Assembly: GCA_900540335.1 (NCBI GenBank)
Contig: UQFC01000114.1
Location: 1-7,890 of the forward strand
DNA from: an uncultured Clostridium sp.
GTDB taxonomy: Bacteria; Bacillota; Clostridia; Lachnospirales; Lachnospiraceae
DNA: 7,890 nucleotides
Direction: 5' to 3'
Within the stretch, counting starts at the first letter, position 1; each line of letters begins with the position of its first letter. The notes under the pieces are model-generated. The model was not told the DNA's origin. It saw only the letters and a list, made by a program, of their open reading frames with translations, and did no database searches. The position numbers and the translations under genes were made by a program. Of this stretch, positions 1 through 5,596 are shown one piece after another.

Positions 1-393
1 GATATCGAGATAAGCGGCGGCAGCTTTTGCTACGGCGAGGGATACACCGAGAATAGCATTTGCGCCCAGATTTGATTTCGTTTTTGTTCCATCCAATGCC
101 AGCATAGTATGATCGATGCCCATCTGGTCGAGGGCTGACATTCCGACAAGTTTCGGAGCGATAATATCATTGATGTTTTCTACAGCTTTTAATACACCTT
201 TGCCTCCATAGCGTCCTTTGTCGCCATCACGGAGTTCCAAAGCTTCGTGTTCTCCCGTAGAAGCGCCGGAAGGAACGGATGCCCGTCCTGCTCCGCCGCC
301 CTTTAAATATACCTCCGCCTCCAGAGTAGGATTTCCCCTGGAATCCAGGATCTCCCGTCCGTACACACCTGCTATTTCAAAATCATGCCTCAT
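1..393 (-). CDS. eno: Enolase (phosphopyruvate hydratase), N-terminal part, cut by window edge
   Basis: Enolase interconverts 2-phosphoglycerate and phosphoenolpyruvate in cytoplasmic glycolysis. The 131 codons visible encode the N-terminal enolase domain: VYGREILDSRGNPTLEAEV at residues 10-28, the mobile active-site loop SGASTGEHEA at 42-51 with the Mg-binding Ser at position 42, then ALELRDGDKGRYGGKG and the GANAILGVSLA segment near 116-126. The family is about 430 residues long, so roughly 300 C-terminal residues, including the later metal ligands and catalytic Lys residues, lie beyond base 1. The ATG at 393 is chosen because it gives the usual short N-terminus before the E-I-x-x-V-x-G-R motif and has an AAGGAGG site upstream. 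The gene follows pheT on the same strand after 63 bases, and the gap is a terminator-like hairpin. No frameshift is visible in the part present. Confidence 0.97.
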   Translation of the reverse strand, partial: MRHDFEIAGVYGREILDSRGNPTLEAEVYLKGGGAGRASVPSGASTGEHEALELRDGDKGRYGGKGVLKAVENINDIIAPKLVGMSALDQMGIDHTMLALDGTKTKSNLGANAILGVSLAVAKAAAAYLDI

Positions 394-447
394 AAAAAAA
401 TGGCCTCCTTACCTTAGAATCACTTCTAACGTAAGGATAGCCATTTT
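394..447 (-). terminator. Intrinsic-terminator-like hairpin after pheT, overlapping the eno translation start
   Basis: Read on the plus strand, 397-404 (AAAATGGC) pairs with 440-447, 406-412 with 431-437, and 414-419 (TTAGAA) with 424-429 around a TCAC loop. Only one mismatch (413/430) and a small internal bulge (405 against 438-439) interrupt about 21 base pairs. In the minus-strand transcript the 3' arm is followed by seven U residues (394-400; four of them can also pair with the A-run of the 5' arm), which is the usual intrinsic terminator form. It starts 9 bases after the pheT stop codon. The U-tract ends exactly at the eno ATG, so it is both the pheST terminator candidate and the eno initiation region. 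Confidence 0.8.
404..410 (-). promoter_or_regulatory. eno ribosome binding site, buried in a hairpin arm
   Basis: Read on the minus strand this is AAGGAGG, a full match to the anti-Shine-Dalgarno, with 10 bases to the ATG at 393. It supports that start. All seven bases lie in the 3' arm of the 397-447 hairpin, where most can be base-paired, so the folded RNA should hide the site from the ribosome. That last point is inference from the fold. Confidence 0.85.
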
Positions 448-456
448 ATGCTGCAA

Positions 457-2877
457 TTATGCTCTCAGCTGGATTCCCATGCCTTCTAAGCCATTTAAAA
501 TCTTCTTCATTACTGCATTTACCTCATCATCGGTCAGAGTATGATCCTTTGCCCGGAAGGTAATGGAGTATGCAACGGACTTATGTCCGGCCAGAATCTG
601 AGCGCCTTCATAAATATCGAACAGCTTGTAGCTTTCCAGAATCTTTCCGCCCCGCTGCGCAATAATATCTTCAATCTGTCCAACCAGAATCTCCTTGGGA
701 ACTACCATACTGATATCACGGGTGGTTGCCGGATATTTTGCCAGTCCCTCGTATTTCCAGTCGAAGCTTACGAAAGGAACAACAGCCGGCATATCAAGAA
801 CAGCCACGTAAACCCGCTCACCAATCTTGTAGTTGTCAGCCACCTCCGGATGTACCTCTCCAAGATAGCCCAGCTTTACTCCCTCGTAGACAATATCAGC
901 CTTACGGCCGGGATGCAGGTAAGGACGTTCACAGGAAGGATCATAGTGTACCTTTTTTGTCATACCCAGCTTGTCAAACAGCTCCTCTACCACACCCTTC
1001 ATGGTAAAGAAATCTCCCTCTCCGTACATACCCAGGGTAAACTGAACCCGCTCGTCCGGCAGCTCTGTCAGAGGAAGAGACTTGGGCAGATATACCTTTG
1101 CCATCTCAAACAGCTTTACATCTTTGTTCCGGCGGTTGTAGTTGGTTGACAGAGAAGTCAGCATACCGTTTAAAGGCAGGGTTCTCATCACACTGAAATC
1201 CTCGCCCAGAGGGTTAGAAATCTCAATGGTGCTGCGCAGACTGGAATCTGCCGGGATCAGAAGCTTATCAAACACCTTCGGACTCTCAAAGGAATAGGTC
1301 ATGCTCTCGCTGAAGCCGGAGAACATTGCAACCTCTTCTGCAATATCTTCGATCCGGCCCTCAAAGGAAATCCGTCCTGTTGTGGACTCACCGGAAGGAA
1401 GGGTTGTGGGAATCTTATCGTATCCATACATTCTGGCTACTTCCTCTGCCAGATCCGCCATGCAGTGAATATCCTGACGGAAGGTGGGCGCAACCACCTC
1501 CTGGGTTTCCTCATCAAATCCAAGACCGAGAATCCGGAAATATTCCTTCATGGTTTCCGGGGCAATGTCTGTTCCCAGCAGATTATTGATTTTTTCCGGA
1601 TTGAAGGCCACTCTGGATTCTTCCCGCTTCTCAGAGTAAACGTCAATCAGACCACCAACCACCTCACCGGCGCCCAGCTCTTCTACCAGCTGGCAGGCAC
1701 GGTTTACTGCCTCATAGGCGGTATTGGGATCCAGTCCCTTCTCATATTTTCCGGAAGCATCGGTACGCAGTCCAAGGCGCTTTGCAGACAGACGGATGTT
1801 GGTTCCGTCAAAGCAGGCGCACTCAAATACCATGGTCTGCACATTGTCCGTAATTTTGGAGTTTTCACCGCCCATAATACCGGCAATGCCCACTTCCTTT
1901 TCGCCGTCATTGATCATTAAGATATTGCTGTCCAGGTTTCTCTCCTGTCCGTCCAGAGTCTGGAAGGTTTCTCCATCCTGAGCGCACTTCACAACGATTT
2001 TATGTCCGGCCAGCTGATCATAATCAAACGCATGCATGGGCTGTCCGTACTCTTCCATAATGTAGTTGGTAATATCTACAATATTGTTAATAGGACGGAT
2101 TCCGCTTGCAGCCAGTCTTCTCTGCATCCATTCCGGTGACGGAGCCAGCTTAATATTTTTTACCATTCTTGCACAGTAACGGCTGCACAGCTCCGGATTT
2201 TTCACCTCTACCTGAAGGTAATCATGAATATCCTCGCTGTTTCCCGTTTCTTTCACTACCGGAGGATAAAACTCCTTGCGGAAAGCTGCTGCTGCTTCTC
2301 TTGCAATACCGATTACGCCGTAGCAGTCTACACGGTTGGAAGTAATCTCATACTCAAATACTGTATCATGAAGACCCAGAACCTCAATGGCATCTGCGCC
2401 CACCGGAGCATCTTCCGGAAGAATGTAGATTCCGCTTTCCGGAGCCAGGGGATACATATCCCGTGAGGAACCTAATTCCTCAATGGAACACATCATTCCG
2501 TAAGAATCGATTCCGCGGAGTTTTCCTTTCTTGATTTTAATTCCATTCTCCGGAAGGGGACCGCCGTCGTGACCGCCTGCCACCTTACCTCCGTCCAGAA
2601 CAACAGGAACCTTGTCTCCTTCCTTTACGTTGGGAGCGCCTGTTACGATCTGGATGGTTTCATTTCCCACATCCACCTGGCAGATAATCAGCTTATCTGC
2701 GTCCGGGTGTCTTTCAATTTTCAGAATCTGTCCTACTACAATCTTCTCCAGATTTTTATCAAGACAGGTATATCCTTCTACCTTTGTTCCAATCAGGGTC
2801 ATTGCGTCTGTATACTCCTGGGGAGTTACATCCAAATCAGGAACATATGCCTTTATCCATGACAATGCTGTGTTCAT
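457..2877 (-). CDS. pheT: Phenylalanine--tRNA ligase beta subunit
   Basis: This is the large subunit of the cytoplasmic (alpha-beta)2 phenylalanyl-tRNA synthetase. At 806 residues it has the usual bacterial length. Domains in order are: an N-terminal segment with LSWIKAYVPDLDVTP; an EMAP-II/Trbp111-like tRNA-binding domain at about 40-155 (IVVGQILKIERHPDADKL); the B3/B4 domain at about 213-390, which houses editing in this family (PINNIVDITNYIMEEYGQPMH at 262-282); B5 at about 415-490; a catalytic-like core at about 495-700; and a C-terminal anticodon-binding FDX-ACB domain at about 713-806 (KYPATTRDISMVVP). The ATG at 2877 has an AAAAGGAG site 8 bases upstream (2886-2893). It follows pheS after 47 bases with no promoter seen, so the two are almost certainly co-transcribed under the T-box upstream of pheS. 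The frame is intact. Confidence 0.98.
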   Translation of the reverse strand: MNTALSWIKAYVPDLDVTPQEYTDAMTLIGTKVEGYTCLDKNLEKIVVGQILKIERHPDADKLIICQVDVGNETIQIVTGAPNVKEGDKVPVVLDGGKVAGGHDGGPLPENGIKIKKGKLRGIDSYGMMCSIEELGSSRDMYPLAPESGIYILPEDAPVGADAIEVLGLHDTVFEYEITSNRVDCYGVIGIAREAAAAFRKEFYPPVVKETGNSEDIHDYLQVEVKNPELCSRYCARMVKNIKLAPSPEWMQRRLAASGIRPINNIVDITNYIMEEYGQPMHAFDYDQLAGHKIVVKCAQDGETFQTLDGQERNLDSNILMINDGEKEVGIAGIMGGENSKITDNVQTMVFECACFDGTNIRLSAKRLGLRTDASGKYEKGLDPNTAYEAVNRACQLVEELGAGEVVGGLIDVYSEKREESRVAFNPEKINNLLGTDIAPETMKEYFRILGLGFDEETQEVVAPTFRQDIHCMADLAEEVARMYGYDKIPTTLPSGESTTGRISFEGRIEDIAEEVAMFSGFSESMTYSFESPKVFDKLLIPADSSLRSTIEISNPLGEDFSVMRTLPLNGMLTSLSTNYNRRNKDVKLFEMAKVYLPKSLPLTELPDERVQFTLGMYGEGDFFTMKGVVEELFDKLGMTKKVHYDPSCERPYLHPGRKADIVYEGVKLGYLGEVHPEVADNYKIGERVYVAVLDMPAVVPFVSFDWKYEGLAKYPATTRDISMVVPKEILVGQIEDIIAQRGGKILESYKLFDIYEGAQILAGHKSVAYSITFRAKDHTLTDDEVNAVMKKILNGLEGMGIQLRA

Positions 2878-2924
2878 GTCTCTATCTCCTTTTGATTATC
2901 TCTCTTATTTCACCGGCTCACTCA

Positions 2925-3944
2925 TTAAAACTGCTTTAAGAAACGAATATCGTTTTCATAGAGGAGACGCATATCGTCAATCTCATATTTCAGGAGGGCA
3001 ATTCTCTCCAGACCTACGCCGAAGGCAAAGCCTACATATTCTTCCGGATCGATTCCGCACATTTCCAGTACATGGGGATGTACCATACCGCAGCCCAGAA
3101 TCTCAATCCAGCCGGAGCCTTTACAGAAACGGCAGCCCTTGCCGCCGCACTTAAAGCAGCTTACATCCATCTCTGCGCTTGGCTCGGTAAACGGGAAATG
3201 ATGGGGGCGGAATTTTACCTTTGTTTCCTCACCAAACATTTCCTTTGCAAATTCTGCCAGGGTTCCCTTTAAGTCTGCAAAAGTAATGTGCTTGTCAATA
3301 ACCAGTCCCTCTACCTGATGGAAGGAGGGAGAATGGGTTGCATCTACCTCGTCGGAACGGAATACACGGCCGGGAGCAATCATACGGATCGGCAGCTTGC
3401 CCTTTTCCATAACACGGGCCTGTACCGGAGAGGTCTGGGTACGAAGCACAATGTCCTTGCTGATATAAAAGGTATCCTGCTCATCCTTAGCCGGATGATT
3501 GGCCGGAATATTCAGTTTGGTAAAGTTATACTCATCATACTCAATCTCCGGACCTTCTACAACCTCATAACCCATACCGATAAAAATACGCTCTACTTCT
3601 TTCAGAGCCACCATGTTGGGATGGCTGTGGCCGATATTTGCCTTCTTTGCAGGAAGGGTAACGTCAATAACCTCTTTCTTCAGCTGCTCCTCACGGGCTT
3701 TTGCCGCAAGAGCAAGACGGGTTTCTTCTAATTTCTCCTCCAGAAGTGCGCGAACCTCATTGACCATCTGTCCTACCTTGGGACGCTCCTCCGGCGCTAC
3801 ATTTTTCATGTTCTTCAAAACACTGGTCAGTTCACCCTTTTTTCCCAGATATGCTACCCGGATATCATTTAAGGTTTCCAGCGCATCAGAAGCCTCAATC
3901 CTGGCCAAAGCCTCTGATTTGATTTTCTCTAACTGCTCTTTCAT
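2925..3944 (-). CDS. pheS: Phenylalanine--tRNA ligase alpha subunit
   Basis: This is the catalytic class II subunit that charges tRNA-Phe with phenylalanine, acting with PheT in the cytoplasm. The 339 residues match the family length. An N-terminal coiled-coil arm (about 1-90), which contacts the tRNA in this family, precedes the catalytic domain. Recognisable motifs are GHSHPN (105-110), LRTQTSPVQAR (167-177), FRSDEVDATHSPSFHQVEG (195-213), class II motif 2 RPHHFPFTEPSAEMDV (246-261) and motif 3 GFAFGVGLERIALLKY (305-320). Four cysteines in a C-x2-C-x4-C-x2-C spacing (263, 266, 271, 274) look like a small metal knuckle; as I recall, many Firmicutes PheS proteins share it. The start at 3944 is supported by an AAAGGAAGG site at 3950-3958. 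It is the first gene of the operon, and the T-box leader upstream indicates induction by uncharged tRNA-Phe. Confidence 0.98.
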   Translation of the reverse strand: MKEQLEKIKSEALARIEASDALETLNDIRVAYLGKKGELTSVLKNMKNVAPEERPKVGQMVNEVRALLEEKLEETRLALAAKAREEQLKKEVIDVTLPAKKANIGHSHPNMVALKEVERIFIGMGYEVVEGPEIEYDEYNFTKLNIPANHPAKDEQDTFYISKDIVLRTQTSPVQARVMEKGKLPIRMIAPGRVFRSDEVDATHSPSFHQVEGLVIDKHITFADLKGTLAEFAKEMFGEETKVKFRPHHFPFTEPSAEMDVSCFKCGGKGCRFCKGSGWIEILGCGMVHPHVLEMCGIDPEEYVGFAFGVGLERIALLKYEIDDMRLLYENDIRFLKQF

Positions 3945-4010
3945 GGTTTCCTTCCTTTCTCTTTATACTAAATGCAATGCAGGCCGCCCCATGGCGATTC
4001 TTGCAGAGTG

Positions 4011-4049
4011 TTTTTATGTCATAGGACGAACTTTCCTATGACATAAAAA
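4011..4049. repeat. Perfect 16-bp inverted repeat directly behind the T-box terminator
   Basis: The arm 4011-4026 (TTTTTATGTCATAGGA) is the exact reverse complement of 4034-4049, with a 7-base loop. In the minus-strand RNA the 5' arm reuses five U residues of the T-box terminator's U-tract, so the two hairpins share bases. No U-tract follows it on either strand, so it is not itself a typical terminator. An outer helix is also possible: 4001-4008 (TTGCAGAG) is complementary to 4055-4062, which is the 3' arm of the T-box terminator. In a read-through transcript a composite hairpin of about 24 bp could replace the terminator fold. The function is unknown. Confidence 0.85.
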
Positions 4050-4081
4050 AATCCCTCTGCAATGACCACATTGCAAAGGGA
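4045..4081 (-). terminator. T-box-controlled intrinsic terminator upstream of pheS
   Basis: On the plus strand 4052-4064 pairs with 4069-4081 around the loop ACCA, with a single mismatch (4057/4076). The minus-strand transcript then reads seven U residues (4045-4051). It lies 13 bases downstream of the T-box motif, the standard position. The CCC at its 5' base (4078-4080) can instead pair with the GGG of the T-box motif to form the antiterminator when uncharged tRNA is bound. Confidence 0.93.
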
Positions 4082-4345
4082 CGATTCTCATAAACCGCGG
4101 TACCACCCATATTCCTGCTGCTTTTGCTCTGAATGAATCTGCAGCAGACACTTTGTTGTGCGTAACGTGCACCCTCCGTCACAGCCTACTTTCCTGATAT
4201 CAGTTCTCCTTATGGAATCATATCCGGCCTTCAGCCATGCAGCTCCTGTGGGAATTTCGCAATTCTGTCTGAACGGAAAGAGGCTTTCAGCCGGTGACCT
4301 CTTCTCTCTGGCAGGAAACAGAACGCTACTGAACACATTCATTGC
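4045..4345 (-). promoter_or_regulatory. T-box riboswitch (tRNA-Phe responsive) controlling pheST
   Basis: T-box leaders bind uncharged tRNA and switch a terminator to an antiterminator. The conserved 14-nt T-box is present at 4095-4108 (minus-strand GGGTGGTACCGCGG, with the UGGU bulge that pairs with the tRNA acceptor end). Stem I is recognisable: AGTAGCG (4324-4330) is the 5' side of the specifier loop; TTCTGT (4318-4323) pairs with ACAGAA (4263-4268); below the loop TGTG (4334-4337) pairs with CACA (4247-4250). The apical part carries the usual AGAGAG (within 4301-4310) and CCGGCTGAAAG (4284-4294) elements. The specifier reads UUC at 4252-4254 in the context GCGAAAUUCCCAC, a Phe codon that matches the downstream genes. 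A stem III of 7 bp is formed by 4115-4121 and 4141-4147. The leader ends at the 4045-4081 terminator. The 5' boundary of the structured part is approximate. Confidence 0.95.
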
Positions 4346-4376
4346 CTTTGTTATTTCTTTTGGAAATCTATGTTAT

Positions 4377-4405
4377 ATTCTAGCCATCAAAACAGGAAAA
4401 GTCAA
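4377..4405 (-). promoter_or_regulatory. Sigma-A-type promoter of the pheST operon
   Basis: On the minus strand the -35 box is TTGACT (4400-4405), the spacer is 17 bases, and the -10 box is TAGAAT (4377-4382). This is close to the housekeeping consensus TTGACA-17-TATAAT. Transcription would start near 4370, about 25 bases before the first recognisable T-box stem. The -35 box begins only 9 bases after the stop codon of the upstream binding-protein gene, with no clear terminator between them. Read-through from the TRAP locus into the T-box leader is therefore possible. Confidence 0.82.
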
Positions 4406-4414
4406 GCCTTTTTC

Positions 4415-5449
4415 TTACGGTTCCGTTTTTTCCTGCTCCAGCAGACGTCCTTCTTCCTTAATCCGTTCGATAATATCCATGTAGTTTTTACAGAATTCGT
4501 TGTAAATCGGAGTGACCGCAGCCTGGAACCGCGCCTTTTCCGCTGCGCTCAGCTCAATAACCACACAGCCGTTTTTGCGGACAATATCTTCCGAATTGCG
4601 GGAACGATCCTCCCATAAGGTCCGCTCATACCGGGCAGATTCTTCCGCGCACTGACGAATCATCTCCTGATCCTCTGCCGTCAGGCATTCCCAGGTAACG
4701 CGGGAGGCAAGCTGAACCTCCGGAACACGGGAGTGCTCATCCTCCGTATAATATCCTGCCACTTCCTCATGATTCATGGACTCGTAAGACGGCCAGTTAT
4801 TCTCCGCAGCGTCAATTTCATCTGTCTGAAAGGCGGAATACACCTTATCATAATCCAGAGGAACCGGAATTGCCCCCAGAAGCTGCACCATGCGCTCCAT
4901 CAAAGCAGAATCCTGTACGCGGACCTTCATTCCCTTCATGTCCTCCAGCCTTTCAATGGGTTTTCCGGAGCTGTAAAAATTTCTGGCTCCTGCATCATAC
5001 CAGGACAAGGCCACCAGATTAAACCCCTGAAAAGAATCCAGAAATTCATCCCCGATCTCCCCCTCCAGAACCCGCCACATATGCTCGGAGCCGGTATAAA
5101 GATAAGGCATCTGAAGCACATTCAGCTTGGGAATCCGATCTCCCAGCGAGGAAAGCGAAACTCTTGCAAAATCAAGCCCACCGAACTGCAGCTGCTCTAC
5201 GACACTCTGCTCCGCTCCCATTTCTCCTCCGGCCTTTACCTGAATCCGGATACGGCCTCCGGAACGTTCCTCCACCAGTCTGGCAAAATAATATGCGCCC
5301 TGCGTTGTGGGATAGTCCTCCGGCTGATTTTCTGCATAAGTCAGCACATATTCCGGAACCTTTTCATTTTCCGTCCTCTCACTCCTGCCGCCGCAGGCAA
5401 ATAATAAAAACGCTGCTCCCGCAGCCAACAGTGCAATCGTTTTTTTCAC
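4415..5449 (-). CDS. TRAP transporter solute-binding lipoprotein, DctP family (second copy)
   Basis: This is an extracytoplasmic binding protein of 344 residues that captures an organic-acid ligand for a TRAP permease. The N-terminus is a lipoprotein signal: KK, a hydrophobic core, then LLFAC with the lipidated Cys at 19. The mature part carries DctP-family features: AGGEMGAEQ (73-81), LQFGGLDFARVSLSSL (87-102), GARNFYS (154-160), MKGMKVRVQDS (171-181) and AENNW (215-219). Arg156 and Arg177 are the likely ligand-carboxylate residues by family analogy. The C-terminus is helical and charged. I chose the GTG at 5449 because AAAGGAG lies 7 bases upstream and it opens a proper signal peptide; an in-frame GTG at 5482 lies in a hairpin arm and would add 11 residues before the signal. 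The gene lies downstream of dctQM, and its C-terminal half is clearly divergent from the binding protein upstream. The ligand is unknown. Confidence 0.93.
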   Translation of the reverse strand: MKKTIALLAAGAAFLLFACGGRSERTENEKVPEYVLTYAENQPEDYPTTQGAYYFARLVEERSGGRIRIQVKAGGEMGAEQSVVEQLQFGGLDFARVSLSSLGDRIPKLNVLQMPYLYTGSEHMWRVLEGEIGDEFLDSFQGFNLVALSWYDAGARNFYSSGKPIERLEDMKGMKVRVQDSALMERMVQLLGAIPVPLDYDKVYSAFQTDEIDAAENNWPSYESMNHEEVAGYYTEDEHSRVPEVQLASRVTWECLTAEDQEMIRQCAEESARYERTLWEDRSRNSEDIVRKNGCVVIELSAAEKARFQAAVTPIYNEFCKNYMDIIERIKEEGRLLEQEKTEP

Positions 5450-5456
5450 TGAAATT

Positions 5457-5463
5457 CTCCTTT
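5457..5463 (-). promoter_or_regulatory. Ribosome binding site deciding the GTG start at 5449
   Basis: On the minus strand this is AAAGGAG with a 7-base spacer to the GTG at 5449, directly before the lysine pair of a lipoprotein signal. It favours this start over the in-frame GTG at 5482, which has no comparable site. The RBS lies 11 bases downstream of the end of a long imperfect hairpin (5475-5533). Confidence 0.85.
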
Positions 5464-5474
5464 CCCATATTTCC

Positions 5475-5533
5475 TTTGTCACTCTGTCAGGCAGTCAGAG
5501 CCCCTTGATCTGGCTGTCTGACAGAATGACAAA
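5475..5533. repeat. Long imperfect inverted repeat upstream of the second binding-protein gene
   Basis: Nested complementary segments are TTTGTCA 5475-5481 with 5527-5533, TCTGTCAG 5483-5490 with 5518-5525, CAG 5492-5494 with 5514-5516, and CAGA 5496-5499 with 5509-5512. The loop is 9 bases. That is 22 pairs broken by three single mismatches. Two of them (5491/5517 and 5495/5513) would be G-U wobbles in a plus-strand RNA but C-A mismatches in the minus-strand transcript. It abuts the next hairpin at 5534 with no spacer. No promoter was found in this gap. It could be an mRNA stability or processing element, an operator, or a decayed terminator; the sequence does not decide. Confidence 0.75.
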
Positions 5534-5563
5534 TCAGGCATTAACGAAAATGTTAATGCCTGA
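5534..5563 (-). terminator. Perfect 12-bp hairpin after dctM, possible weak terminator
   Basis: TCAGGCATTAAC (5534-5545) is the exact reverse complement of 5552-5563, with a 6-base loop. It begins 33 bases after the dctM stop. The minus-strand RNA after the stem reads UUUGUCAUU, a poor U-tract, so termination would be partial at best. It may instead mark the 3' end of a dctQM mRNA or lower expression of the next gene. The terminator role is an inference. Confidence 0.55.
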
Positions 5564-5596
5564 CTGTATTCTCTTATATGCAAATCATTTCTTCCC

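Noticed and set aside
541..1149. 202-residue plus-strand open frame inside pheT, and other plus-strand frames at 1465-1920 and 2612-3154
   Set aside because: They lie antisense to the well-supported pheT/pheS genes, have no recognisable domain, and look like frame shadows of the real genes.
3963..3992. Ten-codon reading frame (MGRPALHLV) just upstream of the pheS RBS, considered as a leader peptide
   Set aside because: It has no Shine-Dalgarno and no Phe codons, and the operon already has a T-box, so an attenuator peptide is not needed.
4088..4342. 84-residue minus-strand frame in the pheS leader
   Set aside because: It coincides with the T-box RNA; the sequence is explained by conserved riboswitch elements and the protein shows no domain.
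4733..5404. 223-residue plus-strand frame opposite the second binding-protein gene
   Set aside because: It is antisense to a gene with a clear lipoprotein signal and DctP motifs. It is Leu/Ile/His-rich with no recognisable domain.
5450..5482. Upstream in-frame GTG at 5482 as start of the second binding protein
   Set aside because: It lies inside a hairpin arm, lacks an RBS, and would put a charged 11-residue extension in front of the signal peptide. The GTG at 5449 has an AAAGGAG at good spacing.
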